From: Chloroflexota bacterium
Lineage (GTDB): Bacteria > Chloroflexota > Dehalococcoidia > Lucifugimonadales > Lucifugimonadaceae
NCBI GenBank assembly: GCA_009838175.1
Contig: VXSB01000013.1
Location: 62,001 to 126,000, forward strand
DNA length: 64,000 nt
Reading direction: 5' to 3'
Positions 1 to 9,900 of the stretch are shown here, piece by piece. Within the stretch, counting starts at the first letter, position 1, and every line of letters starts with the position of its first letter. The translations under genes were made by a program, and so were the position numbers. The notes below the pieces were generated by a model. That model was not told the origin of the DNA, ran no database searches, and saw only the letters and a list, made by a program, of their open reading frames with translations.

Positions 1-76
1 CTTCGTGCCGAATAAACAGATCGAGACGGATCGGTAACCTTTCGCCATCAAGTTCGAATGTCAGTTTCGGAGACAT
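1..76 (-). CDS. RluA/RluD-family 23S rRNA pseudouridine synthase, N-terminal fragment
   Basis: Only the first 25 codons lie in the window; the gene continues off the left edge. Reading the minus strand from the ATG at 76 gives a start MSPKLTFELDGERLPIRLD followed by LFIRHE. The RLDLFI stretch matches the beginning of the S4 RNA-binding domain that precedes the catalytic domain in RluD-type enzymes, which isomerise specific uridines in 23S rRNA. The start overlaps the last 29 bases of lspA in another frame. lspA followed by an rluD-like gene is a common bacterial arrangement, which supports the call. The catalytic domain cannot be seen, so the exact subfamily is open. Confidence 0.6.
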   Translation of the reverse strand, partial: MSPKLTFELDGERLPIRLDLFIRHE

Positions 77-611
77 TAGCAATGGATCGATTCAACGTCC
101 CATATCGCATCGCATCGGCACACTTCTGGCAACCAACACCAGTATGAACGGTAGTAGCAGGGGTAGAAACCGCTGCTGATTCTTCTTCCCGATGGCTGAA
201 GAAATACCACACCATCAAAACCATACCCACCGAGATAGCAGAATCTGCGACATTAAATATCGGCCATGGCCCCACATCGAGGAAATCGGTCACATAACCC
301 TGTTGCAACCGGTCCAAAAGATTCCCGAGCGCACCTCCAAGCTGCAACCCCAAAGCCAACCGCAGAACAAAAGACCTCGCACCCGTAGTCGCATACACCC
401 ACAGCAAAACCCCCACCGCGAGCAACGCTATAAAACTCAGAACGTTGTTATGCCCCTGAAACAGACTGAAAGCCGTCCCAGTGTTCCGTGCATGAGTGAT
501 CCGCAAAAACCCTTCATCCGGCCACGATTGCCCCCAGTCCAACCACGCAACAATCACTGACTTCGTAGACTGATCGAGAAGCAAAACAACAACCGCCAAA
601 ACCCAAAGCAT
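48..611 (-). CDS. lspA: Lipoprotein signal peptidase (signal peptidase II)
   Basis: Membrane aspartyl protease that cleaves the signal peptide of prolipoproteins after lipid attachment; the window encodes at least two probable substrates, the peptide-binding lipoproteins. Four hydrophobic segments are visible. The conserved LLLDQSTK, ITHARNTGTAFS, GGALGNLLDR and FNVADSAI motifs are present; the catalytic pair is the Asp of NLLDR and the Asp of NVADS. The open frame extends upstream to 755, but that extension (VDSRLREND) is the translation of a dispersed repeat at 666-692, so I chose the ATG at 611, preceded by CGGAG and giving an N-terminus like other LspA proteins. An ATG at 722 and a GTG at 662 are alternatives. 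The C-terminal 45 or so residues beyond the last helix are not conserved family sequence. Confidence 0.9.
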   Translation of the reverse strand: MLWVLAVVVLLLDQSTKSVIVAWLDWGQSWPDEGFLRITHARNTGTAFSLFQGHNNVLSFIALLAVGVLLWVYATTGARSFVLRLALGLQLGGALGNLLDRLQQGYVTDFLDVGPWPIFNVADSAISVGMVLMVWYFFSHREEESAAVSTPATTVHTGVGCQKCADAMRYGTLNRSIANVSETDIRT

Positions 612-665
612 CCAACTCCGCCGAACCCAAAATTCCCAAGCTCGATACCCAATTCCCCGCACTCT

Positions 666-692
666 GTCATTCTCACGTAGGCGGGAATCCAC
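666..692. repeat. Dispersed short repeat, variant copy
   Basis: GTCATTCTCACGTAGGCGGG followed by AATCCAC resembles the ATTCCGGC-gaaa-GCCGGAAT palindromes at 10414 and 40866: all share the xxATTC...GGAATCCA frame. Here the palindrome is imperfect. It lies in the upstream extension of the lspA frame and encodes VDSRLREND there. Confidence 0.5.
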
Positions 693-852
693 AGAGCGCA
701 CTTCTTCATGACCAGCAGACATACTCACGATTCTAAGACCACCTAGCCCAATCACAGTTCATCACCCAAAATCACAGCAATCACAATTCAAAAAACAGCG
801 ATCATAGTTCAAAATAAGACTCACACAACCAACCACCAGGAGCCATCTGATC

Positions 853-1899
853 ATGGAAGTTCGTGTAGACCTGCGTAGCGATACCGTCACAATGCCGTCG
901 CCCGAAATGCGGCGCGCCATTTACGAAGCCGAGGTCGGCGATGACGTATACGGCGACGACCCGTCCGTCAACGAGCTAGAAGAAAAATCGGCGGAGATGC
1001 TCGGCAAAGAAGCCGGACTATTCGTAACCTCCGGCACGCAGGGCAATCTCGTCTCGATGCTCGCACACTGCGGCAGGGGAGACGAGGTGCTAGTAGGCGA
1101 CCGTTCGCACATTTTCTCCAGCGAAGCCGGCGGTGCGAGTGTCCTTGGCGGACTCTTCCTATACCCCATAAAAACGGATCGCTATGGGTTCTTGGAACCC
1201 GACGTCATTCGCGCAGCTACCAAACCTCACGACTACCACGTACCACCGACCAGACTCCTCTGCATTGAGAACACCCACAACCAGATGAGCGGACAACCCC
1301 TAACCGCCGAGCAGACCCACGCCATGGCCGACGCCGCACGCGAAGGCGGAATGAACGTCCACATCGACGGCGCACGCATCTTCAACGCCGCCGTAAGCCT
1401 CGGCGTTGACGTCAAAGAGCTCGTAGCCCCCGCCGACTCCGCAACCTTCTGCCTCTCCAAAGGACTGTCTTGTCCTGTCGGCAGCGTCGTCGTCGGAAGG
1501 CAAGACTTCATCAACCACGCCCGACGCTGGCGCAAGATGCTCGGTGCCGGAATGCGACAAGTAGGCGTCATCGCCGCTGCAGGCATCTACTCGCTCGACA
1601 ACATGATCGAACGCCTCGACGAAGACCACGCAAACGCCAAGAGGCTCGCCCAAGGACTCGCCGAAATCGACGGCATCAGCGTCGACCCCGACAACATCCA
1701 CTCCAACATCGTCTTCTTCCAGATCCCGCCTGGTAGCGGCTCCGCCATCTCAGCAAACCTCAAAGAGCGAGGCATCCTAGTCAACGCCGGCGACCCCATG
1801 ATGCGAATGGTCACCCACTACGGCATATCCTCCGAAGACATCGACTACACCCTCGTGGCGATGCAAGAACACTTCAGAGCCGCGGTCGCGGCTGCATAA
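853..1899 (+). CDS. ltaE: Low-specificity L-threonine aldolase
   Basis: PLP enzyme that cleaves L-threonine or L-allo-threonine to glycine and acetaldehyde in the cytoplasm. At 348 residues it has the usual length of the family. The opening VDLRSDTVTMPSPEMR is a family hallmark, followed by AEVGDDVYGDDPSVNELE; the PLP-lysine region reads FCLSKGLSCPVGS and the substrate-binding stretch HIDGARIFNAA is intact. The ATG at 853 follows a CAGGAGCC ribosome site. It converges with rarA, 14 bases apart. With glyA and thrC also in the window, the cell has several Gly/Thr/Ser interconversion routes. Confidence 0.93.
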   Translation: MEVRVDLRSDTVTMPSPEMRRAIYEAEVGDDVYGDDPSVNELEEKSAEMLGKEAGLFVTSGTQGNLVSMLAHCGRGDEVLVGDRSHIFSSEAGGASVLGGLFLYPIKTDRYGFLEPDVIRAATKPHDYHVPPTRLLCIENTHNQMSGQPLTAEQTHAMADAAREGGMNVHIDGARIFNAAVSLGVDVKELVAPADSATFCLSKGLSCPVGSVVVGRQDFINHARRWRKMLGAGMRQVGVIAAAGIYSLDNMIERLDEDHANAKRLAQGLAEIDGISVDPDNIHSNIVFFQIPPGSGSAISANLKERGILVNAGDPMMRMVTHYGISSEDIDYTLVAMQEHFRAAVAAA

Positions 1900-1913
1900 A
1901 GGTACCGGACGCG

Positions 1914-3245
1914 TCAATCGTCCGTATCGTATCTTTCGCCCCACCAGTACCGCAACCGATCCGCGATCTGCTTCTCCGCTCCCAACTCACCCGGCTCGTA
2001 AAACTGACTTCCCTGCAATTTCTCGGGCAGATTTTCTGATGGCTTGAAATGCCCCGGCGCGTCGTGCGGGTATTGGTAGTCCTTGCCGTAGCCCATGTTC
2101 TCCATGAGTCGGGTCGGCGCGTTGCGAAGGTGCATCGGAACGGGTTCGTCGCGACTCTGGCGCACCAATCCCAGCGCTTTGTCAATCGCTAGATACGCCG
2201 AATTCGATTTAGGGGCGGAGGCCAAGAAGATCGTCGCCTCGGCGAGCGGGATACGACCTTCCGGCATACCGATGAAACTCACCGCTTGCTGAGCCGCAAC
2301 CGCCACGGCGAGTCCGTTGGGGTTGGCTAAACCGATGTCCTCAGCTGCTAAGATGACGAGCCTGCGCGCTATGAACATCGGATCCTCCCCGGCATCTATC
2401 ATCCTCGCGAGGTAGTAAATCGCAGCATCCGGATCAGAAGCACGCACACTCTTGATAAACGCCGAGATCGTGTCGTAGTGCATATCGCCGAGCCGATCGT
2501 ATCGTGATCGTTTCTCGATCGCCTGTTCAACCAAATCGACAGTGACGATTCGCCTCCCGTCTTCTTCAGGTGCCGATTCGACCGCGATCTCCAGCGCATT
2601 CAAAGCAGACCTCGCATCGCCATTCGACGCGCTCAGAAGAAATGAACGCGCTTCGTCGTTCAATATAGGATTAGCCGCCGCCAATCCCTGCTCTAAATCG
2701 GTGAGGGCAGAGGCGATTATGCGATTCATGCCATCATCGTCTATCGACTCCATTGTGTAGACCCGAGTCCTGGAGAGTAGCGGCGCGATCACCTCGAAAG
2801 ACGGATTTTCGGTTGTTGCGCCAATGAGAATGAACGTGCCAGCCTCCACATGAGGCAATAGCGCGTCCTGCTGAGATTTTGAGAAGCGGTGGATCTCGTC
2901 GATAAAGAGTACCGTCCGAGTACCCGTTGCGCCGATCCGGTGCTGAGCGTCCGCAGCTTCTTTCCTAATGTCCCGAACGCCCGAACTAACCGCCGATAAT
3001 TCCGCAAAATAACTCTTGGTAACTCCCGAAATGAGTTGCGCCAGAGTCGTCTTTCCGCTGCCGGGCGGCCCCCACAGAATCATGGAATGCAAACGATCGC
3101 GCTCAATCATGCGACGCACAACACGTCCGGCACCGACGAGTTTCTCCTGACCCACGAATTCGTCGAGATTCCTCGGTCGCATGCGCGTCGCCAGAGGTGC
3201 TTGACGATTCAAGATCGCCTTTCTTCGATCATCGAAGAGGGTCAT
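1914..3245 (-). CDS. rarA: Replication-associated recombination protein A (RarA/MgsA AAA ATPase)
   Basis: Clamp-loader-like AAA+ ATPase that acts at stalled replication forks. Walker A GPPGSGKT is at residues 59-66, Walker B LFIDEIHRF around 113-121 and sensor 1 IGATTENPSFEV follows. The C-terminal half has the RarA-specific segments AIYYLARMIDAGEDPMFIAR, AEDIGLANP and the terminal LRYWWGERY. At 443 residues it is full length. It lies 62 bases downstream of selA on the same strand, so the two may be cotranscribed; I see no functional link between them. Confidence 0.95.
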   Translation of the reverse strand: MTLFDDRRKAILNRQAPLATRMRPRNLDEFVGQEKLVGAGRVVRRMIERDRLHSMILWGPPGSGKTTLAQLISGVTKSYFAELSAVSSGVRDIRKEAADAQHRIGATGTRTVLFIDEIHRFSKSQQDALLPHVEAGTFILIGATTENPSFEVIAPLLSRTRVYTMESIDDDGMNRIIASALTDLEQGLAAANPILNDEARSFLLSASNGDARSALNALEIAVESAPEEDGRRIVTVDLVEQAIEKRSRYDRLGDMHYDTISAFIKSVRASDPDAAIYYLARMIDAGEDPMFIARRLVILAAEDIGLANPNGLAVAVAAQQAVSFIGMPEGRIPLAEATIFLASAPKSNSAYLAIDKALGLVRQSRDEPVPMHLRNAPTRLMENMGYGKDYQYPHDAPGHFKPSENLPEKLQGSQFYEPGELGAEKQIADRLRYWWGERYDTDD

Positions 3246-3307
3246 AGCTTGAACTTACCGGATGTTTGGTCATGACAACACCCGGATGCGGCAAGAATAG
3301 TTCGTCT

Positions 3308-4726
3308 TCAGCTTTCCCGCAGTTTCGCTGATTTGGCGATGCTCGCCAACGCTTCAGTGACGATACCGCGTTCCTCCGGCAACACCGTGCGCGGATCGAT
3401 GTAGAAACGCTCATCCTCTATCCTGCCGATGACGGGCGGCGAGTGACTCCGCATCTGTTCGGCGATTGTTTCTGCCAGTATCTCCGCAGAAATCATCAAT
3501 CGCCTAGTCGGTAATGTCTGACCCGGCGCGCTGCCACCACCGATGGCCGTTCGACCATCAGACACTTCGGATTCGATTTCTAGCGACCACTGCTTGGCAA
3601 CATCATCCAACTCGTCAAGCGTTACAGCCATCATCCGCAGGGTTGGCAATTCGTCCGTCGCAACTCCGCGGACATATGAACGCAAAGTCGCATTCAGCGC
3701 GGCTAGCGTCATCTTGTCGATGCGAACCGCCCGTGCCAAAGGGTGTCGTGAAACGCGGCCAACCAGTTCGGCTTCACCTACGACTATGCCCGCTTGCGGT
3801 CCGCCAAGCAATTTGTCACCCGAAAAGAGCGTCAAATGAGCGCCGGCATTGATCGATTCTTGCACTGTCGGCTCATGTTTGACGCCATAAACCGACATAT
3901 CCACGAGGCAACCAGAACCGAGATCGTGGATCAGGGGGATATTGTGACGTTTCGCGACCGCTACGATATCTGTCAACGGGTCCTCATGGACAAACCCGGA
4001 TATTGCGAAGTTTGAGCGGTGCACCTTCAGTATCGCTGCCGTGTTCGGACCGATCGCCGATTCGTAATCTCGGGCGTAGGTGCGGTTGGTAGTGCCTACG
4101 TCAACGAGTTTTGCACCTGACTGCGCCATAACGTCGGGCACGCGGAAGCCGCCGCCAATCTCCACCGCTTCGCTACGAGAGACGATCACATCGCCGCCAT
4201 GTCCAGCTAGCGTGCTCAGTGCCAGCAACGCCGCGGCTGCATTGTTGTTGACTGCGATACCCGCCTGGGCACCGGTAACCGTGCTCAGCAACGACGACAC
4301 ATGCGCGTGTCGCGAACCTCGGCCAGCAGTTTCAATGTCGTATTCGAGATCGGAGTATCCGAGCGCCGCGCGACGAGCCGCATTCGCAGCATCTTCACTG
4401 AGCGGGGCACGCCCCAGATTCGTGTGAAGTATCACTCCGGTGGCATTAATGACGCGTGTCGGCGACAGTCCCCAACGGCTTGCAACCGAATCGACGATGC
4501 TTTTGGCGATGACCCCTGACGTTAAATCAACCGATGCGGCACGATCATTCCCGATCGAAGCTCGGATGGCTGTCAACGTGCGACGTGCTTCATCCACGAT
4601 GAACGTCCGCGGGTAAAGTCCAGAAACCTCTACTAAAGACGGATCGGACATCAATGCGTCGACGCTTGGTAACGAACGAAGCAATGAACTCGAATTGCGG
4701 TCGTTATTCGTCGGATCGGAAGGCAA
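3308..4726 (-). CDS. selA: L-seryl-tRNA(Sec) selenium transferase
   Basis: PLP enzyme that converts seryl-tRNA(Sec) to selenocysteyl-tRNA(Sec). At 472 residues it is full length. The N-terminal LLRSLPSVDALM motif, INATGVILHTNLGRAPLS and the PLP-lysine motif FSGDKLLGGPQAG (Lys305) are all present. The start is a TTG at 4726, chosen because the family-conserved N-terminal motif lies just after it; no clear ribosome site precedes it. It diverges from coaE. The usual partners selB, selC and selD are not in the window, so use of selenocysteine cannot be shown here. Some SelA-like proteins in non-Sec organisms have other roles, but the motif conservation favours true SelA. Confidence 0.9.
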   Translation of the reverse strand: MPSDPTNNDRNSSSLLRSLPSVDALMSDPSLVEVSGLYPRTFIVDEARRTLTAIRASIGNDRAASVDLTSGVIAKSIVDSVASRWGLSPTRVINATGVILHTNLGRAPLSEDAANAARRAALGYSDLEYDIETAGRGSRHAHVSSLLSTVTGAQAGIAVNNNAAAALLALSTLAGHGGDVIVSRSEAVEIGGGFRVPDVMAQSGAKLVDVGTTNRTYARDYESAIGPNTAAILKVHRSNFAISGFVHEDPLTDIVAVAKRHNIPLIHDLGSGCLVDMSVYGVKHEPTVQESINAGAHLTLFSGDKLLGGPQAGIVVGEAELVGRVSRHPLARAVRIDKMTLAALNATLRSYVRGVATDELPTLRMMAVTLDELDDVAKQWSLEIESEVSDGRTAIGGGSAPGQTLPTRRLMISAEILAETIAEQMRSHSPPVIGRIEDERFYIDPRTVLPEERGIVTEALASIAKSAKLRES

Positions 4727-4838
4727 TTCAGCAGATCAAAAGACTGGTTCGTGGCGCAATTTCGACGGCATTCGGCTCGAAATATGCGGTTTACGGAGTA
4801 GTAAAATATTCTACTTACGCACCTTGCGACGACGATCG

Positions 4839-5435
4839 ATGATCACCATAGCTGTAACAGGGGGTATTGGGGCGGGAAAATCTGAAACTATCGACATCTT
4901 GCGCAAACTCGGTGCGTCGACAGTCAGCGCCGATCAATTGGGCCACGCAGCATACGCTCAAGGCACGCCCGGTTACGCTGATATGGTCAAAGCTTTCGGC
5001 AACAAGATCATCGGTGAAGACGGTGAGATCGACCGCCAATCCGTTGGTTCAATCGTTTTTAACAACCAGGCCAAGCGCAAAATCCTCGAATCGATAGTCT
5101 GGCACCGCATCCGCGAAATGCTCGAAGGGGTGATTAACCAAAACCGAGACAACCATACGGACGTTACTGCGATAGAGGCCGCCGTCTTATTTGAAGCGGG
5201 CTGGGAAGACCTCGCCGACCACGTGTGGACCGTCGAATCGTCTTATCATCAAAGGTTGGCGCGCATTGTAGAAAAGACAGGCATGGACGAACGGGCGATA
5301 CGCAAGCGCATGGATGCGCAACTAGCACCCGAGATCAGAATCGAACGAGCAGACGAAACCATATTTAACGACGACGATCTGGCCGCTTTGGAACAGAACG
5401 TCACCAAATTGTGGAAAGCAACCACTAAGACTTAG
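4839..5435 (+). CDS. coaE: Dephospho-CoA kinase
   Basis: Phosphorylates the 3'-hydroxyl of dephospho-CoA with ATP in the last step of coenzyme A synthesis. P-loop GGIGAGKS is at residues 8-15, followed by the conserved ADQLGH segment, then EAAVLFEAGWEDLADHVWTV and RMDAQLAPE, all typical of CoaE. The frame is open further upstream to 4695, but only the ATG at 4839 gives the normal N-terminus MITIAVTGGIGAGKS and the usual length of 198 residues. The downstream MoxR gene follows after 17 bases, so coaE probably heads that operon. A NUDIX gene of the CoA-pyrophosphatase type is two genes downstream. Confidence 0.95.
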   Translation: MITIAVTGGIGAGKSETIDILRKLGASTVSADQLGHAAYAQGTPGYADMVKAFGNKIIGEDGEIDRQSVGSIVFNNQAKRKILESIVWHRIREMLEGVINQNRDNHTDVTAIEAAVLFEAGWEDLADHVWTVESSYHQRLARIVEKTGMDERAIRKRMDAQLAPEIRIERADETIFNDDDLAALEQNVTKLWKATTKT

Positions 5436-5452
5436 CACCGATTGGATGCCAA

Positions 5453-6346
5453 ATGGCGACTGAACAGCTATTCAACCAGACGATCATCGAAGAGTACGTG
5501 CTCGCCGAAGAGCCCTACTACCTTCCGCTCGCCGACGAAATCGAAATCTTCGAAGCCGCGTATCACCAGCGCGTACCTGTTCTGCTCAAAGGTCCAACCG
5601 GTACCGGCAAGACCCGTTTCGTAGAGCACATGTCATGGCGCTTGGGCGAAGAACTTACCGTTGCAAAACCCGCCGCCAAGGTTGACGCTAGCGCCAACGG
5701 CAATCCAGCTTCCCTGCCGCTCGTAACCGTGGCCTGTCACGAAGACCTCACTGCATCCGACCTCATCGGCCGTTACTTACTTGACCGAGAAGGCACTCGT
5801 TGGCAGGACGGCCCACTAACCCGAGCCGTGAAATCTGGCGGCATCTGCTACTTGGACGAAGTTGTCGAAGCACGGAAAGACACGACCGTCATCATCCACC
5901 CATTGACCGACCACCGCCGGACATTGACAATCGACAAACTCGGATTGGTCATCGATGCCGCAGATGGCTTTCTGCTGGTAGTCTCATACAACCCCGGTTA
6001 CCAAAACGCCGTAAAGGACCTCAAGCACAGCACCCGACAACGCTTTGTCGCGCTCGAGTTCGATTTTCCGGACGAGGAGCACGAGTCGAAGATCATCCAA
6101 CACGAATCGGGTTGCGACGATGAAAATGCAGGACTGCTCGCAGCCCTCGGCGGAAAGATCCGGAACCTCCGAGAACACGGCTTGGAAGAGGGCGCCAGTA
6201 CGCGTGTCCTTATCTATGCCGCCAAGCTGATCAACGAGGGCATCAGCCCGCGTCGTGCATGCCAGGTCGCCGTCACGTGGGGCATCACCGACGATGCACA
6301 AGTGCAACGTAGCATCGACGAGGTCGTTTCCTCGATCTTCCCGTGA
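5453..6346 (+). CDS. MoxR-type AAA+ ATPase of the CbbQ/NirQ/NorQ family
   Basis: AAA+ ATPase of the class that remodels or activates metalloenzymes together with a VWA partner. Walker A GPTGTGKT is at residues 47-54, Walker B ICYLDEVVEA at 131-140, and the ATP sensor region VVSYNPGYQN and arginine-finger region KHSTRQRFVALEF follow. The C-terminal part (about 200-297) looks like the CbbQ C-terminal domain. Its last bases overlap the NUDIX start (GTGA), and the large VWA gene follows, reproducing the CbbQ-CbbO / NorQ-NorD pairing. Neither RuBisCO nor nitric oxide reductase is present in the window, so the target is unknown. Confidence 0.88.
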   Translation: MATEQLFNQTIIEEYVLAEEPYYLPLADEIEIFEAAYHQRVPVLLKGPTGTGKTRFVEHMSWRLGEELTVAKPAAKVDASANGNPASLPLVTVACHEDLTASDLIGRYLLDREGTRWQDGPLTRAVKSGGICYLDEVVEARKDTTVIIHPLTDHRRTLTIDKLGLVIDAADGFLLVVSYNPGYQNAVKDLKHSTRQRFVALEFDFPDEEHESKIIQHESGCDDENAGLLAALGGKIRNLREHGLEEGASTRVLIYAAKLINEGISPRRACQVAVTWGITDDAQVQRSIDEVVSSIFP

Positions 6347-6978
6347 AAACCGATACGGCATCCGAGTTCATGACGTTCGCCAAAAGCAGACTGACTCGCC
6401 CTGATGTCCGTGATCTGCCCGGTGAATTTGCTCCCCCCGAAGGATTAGATCCCGGATTGCCAAAACGTCGAGCCGCGGTGTCGGTGTTGTTTGCCACCCG
6501 TGACGAAGTACCTACCATCCTTCTTATCCGTCGAGCCGCGCACCGGGGTAACCATCGTACCGAGTGGGCATTCCCGGGCGGTGTTGTCGAACCCGAAGAT
6601 GCCACACTTCTAGATACCGCTCTCAGGGAGACACACGAAGAGATCGGCGTTTCTCCGTCGCTTATCGATTCTTGGGGGCCGCTGCCGAAAGTCGTCACAG
6701 GAACCGGCTACGAAGTTTGGCCGTTTGCCGGGCAGTTGTGCGACAATGCACGCTTAACGCCCGAACGAGAAGAGGTCGACGACTACGCCTACATCCCGGT
6801 AGACCGTCTTGCTGACGCATCGGCGCGTCGCCAAATCACACTCATGCGCAACAACCTGACACGCCAATGGGACGCGATCGAGTACCAAGGCAGAATCATC
6901 TGGGGCGCAACCGCAAGAATCATTCACAACACGATGTCACATCTCGACATCACCGGGATGGATAATGACCCAGCCTAG
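6343..6978 (+). CDS. NUDIX hydrolase, CoA-pyrophosphatase (NudL)-like
   Basis: Hydrolyses a nucleoside diphosphate linked to another moiety; by similarity of layout the substrate may be CoA or acyl-CoA. The segment LIRRAAHRGNHRTEWAFPGG followed by VVEPEDATLLDTALRETHEEIG (residues about 62-102) holds the NUDIX residues REXXEE with two extra residues in the first spacer, as in the UPF0035/NudL group. The GTG start overlaps the MoxR stop by four bases and the C-terminus overlaps the VWA gene by 14 bases, so translation of the three genes is probably coupled. A NUDIX gene between MoxR and VWA partners is unusual. Substrate is inference. Confidence 0.85.
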   Translation: MKTDTASEFMTFAKSRLTRPDVRDLPGEFAPPEGLDPGLPKRRAAVSVLFATRDEVPTILLIRRAAHRGNHRTEWAFPGGVVEPEDATLLDTALRETHEEIGVSPSLIDSWGPLPKVVTGTGYEVWPFAGQLCDNARLTPEREEVDDYAYIPVDRLADASARRQITLMRNNLTRQWDAIEYQGRIIWGATARIIHNTMSHLDITGMDNDPA

Positions 6979-9900
6979 CGAACAGATCAGAATGAACGTG
7001 CGAACGGAACTCGGCAGTTTCCCTTCCCCCGTCCAAGCAAACTACGACCGCGCCAGAGAGGCTTTGACTGGACGGTTGGCAGATGACAAGCTGGACGATT
7101 GGGCGCAGATGGGGTTGACCATCTCGAAGCGCACCGTTCGATCATGGGAAGCCGGAGCCGAACTTTTCAATGCTTCGCCACGTGTCCAACGTCATCTTCC
7201 AGCCGGTCAATTCATCAGTTGGGTCCGAATCGGCGACCAATTGTGCACCGCATCTCCAAGCCTCGCCGTAGCTTTCTTCCGTGCCAGCCCCGAAGCGATC
7301 GAACGGTTACGACCACGCTACATCGGCGATTGGGCGCAGTCTTGCAGGTCCCTGTACCGCGGTACCTGGAAGTCGTCGGCTCTAGCGTGCAAGCTTTTCG
7401 AAGCCACTCCGCAACTGCTGCAATCGCTGTCATTCGATGAGTTGCGACGTTTCGCAGAGTTCTTGGAAGAGGTCTCGCACCGCTCTTACGACATGGCCGG
7501 CGATGCACTCGATAAGGGTTCTGATCTATTCCCGAAGCTAGGACGCGATGCCGGGGCGTTCATAGGGCTGTCCAACACCGTGGCGAAAAACTCTTGGCGT
7601 CACGTCCAACCGATGTTCGACGCCGCTCAGTACTCTCTGGTCGAGATGCCGCGGGAGCAAAGATCGAGCTTCATCGCATTGGTCAACCGCTTGTCGACAA
7701 AAAAAGGGGTAGACCCCTCGCGGGTCATTCGCGACGGCGCTCGCGCATTAAGCGGTGTGGGCCACGAGTGGCGCGACACGTTAATCGACCTTACACATCG
7801 AATCGCTTCCGAAGGCTCGCCAGAGGCATCATCTGCATTCCTAACTACAGGCCCGCGCGTCCTCGAACGCGTTACCTTCCCGCAACTCATCGAGTGGCAC
7901 GGCAGAGGTATGCAGCTCAACGCAGAGAAACCCGACGCTGCCGAAGCCTATTTCAAAAACGAGTCGGCATTGTCGCACGAGGTGCTCGACGCTCTGTCTT
8001 CCAGCGTCGAACTCGATCGTGTGCGGGAGATCATCCGCATGTACTGCCGTATGTTGGCAGGGCAGGAGATCGAGGTTCAAGCCGCGCAACAGCTTGTCGA
8101 TAAAAACATCGGATGGTTCCAAGGCGAGTTACCGACCACCGAGGGAACCACTATCTACCTGCCCAAGGTGATCAACCGTCATCCAAGCAAGGATCGCAAC
8201 TTCGCCTTCTTCAAGGTCATCTCCACGCATCAGACCGGCCACATCGAATTCGGTTCGTTCCGCTTCAGCTTCGAACGACCATCGACGATGTTCACCGATA
8301 TCCGCCCCGAGCTTACAAGCGCCAACGGCAACGCGCTCGAATCGGTTTCCAACGATATAGCAGAGAAGGAGCCTGCAACCGACGCAACGGATTCGAATGG
8401 CGCAGTAACCGAAGTCCAATCGGATGATCACACCACGATCCCCATGAGCCGCTTCTTCGATCTGTTCCCGGACCGCAAATTGAGCAATGACGTCTTCACG
8501 ATCTTCGAAAGCACCCGTGTCGACGCGAAAGTGATGGGCGCTTACCGCGGCCTCGCGGTCAGTTTCCAAGCGGTCCAAGAAGACGCCTTGGGTTCACGAC
8601 CCGACATGACGGAGTTGCCGGCGCGCGAGGCTCTTGTCGAATTCATGATCCGCATCAGTTTGGGACAAAACGCCAACCTGATTGCTCCCAAGCGACACAT
8701 GGAAGTGGCGAGAAAGCTCCGCCGACTTGTGCGCTTGATGCAAAACGAACCGGCGTTGGTAGAAGATGCCGCCGAAGCTACGATCCGCGCATGTGCATGG
8801 CTCACCGAAGTCAAGAACGAAGAGCTTGGCGAGGACGAGTTCGACAACCTTGATGACGATGAGGAGGACGATGAACAGGACGGCGACGACGAAGAGGAAC
8901 AGGATCTGCAAGGGATAATCCAAGCCTTCATCGAGTCGATGCAGCCGGGCGAGGGTTACGGCGAAGACGACGAGGAGAGCGGCGAAGAATCGGAAGACTT
9001 CGAAACCGGGGACGAGCAAGACTACTCTTCGCCCCAAGAAGTTGACTATCGCGGCGAGTTCAAGCCGGAGCTTTCACAACTGCTCTCTCAGGCACAGATG
9101 ATGGACGGCGCCGAGTTCGCTGACGACGACATGGGCGAGATGACGCCGCTCTCCCAAGAGCAGCTAGAGCAGATGATGAAGAACTCCGCAGAGGTCGACA
9201 TCCAAGAGGGCCAAGACGGCGAAGAGATGTCGTCTGAACTCGCTGAGATGCTCGAAAACCTCCTCAAGGAGATGCAACGACGCGATCCGCAGGCCCAGAG
9301 CCAATCTTCAGGCCCGATGCAACACGTTGACGAGGACGGTGGCCCACTAACTGCAAACGGCACCGATCAGTTCGTCTACGACGAGTGGGACTTCAGGGCT
9401 AACGAGTATCGACCGCGCTGGTGCATGGTGCATGAGAAGGAGATGAGCAGCGGCGACACCGGCTTCTACCGCGACACGCTGGTCGAACGCGCATCGCTCT
9501 TGACGATGATCAAGAAGCAGTTCGAGCTCGTGATGCCGGAGATGTACCGCAAACAGAAGCGACTCGAAGACGGTGAAGAACTCGACTTCGACCCAATGCT
9601 CGAAGCAGTCATCGACCTACGCGTTGGTGCAACCCCCGATGAGAAGATCTACTGGCGTCGCAACAAGACAGAACGCTCAGTGGCTGTCGCGTTCCTACTT
9701 GATATGTCCGCTTCCACCGCCGAGGCGATCGAAGAAGCTAAACGTCCTAACGACGATTGGGGAGCGCCCGACGACCCGGTCGAATACATGGTCTGGCTCC
9801 GCTCGCGCCGCACCGAAGGTTTGCGCAAGTCCTACAAACGCATCGTCGATGTCGAGAAAGAAGGCGTCGTCCTCCTCGTAAACGCGCTCGAAACACTAGG

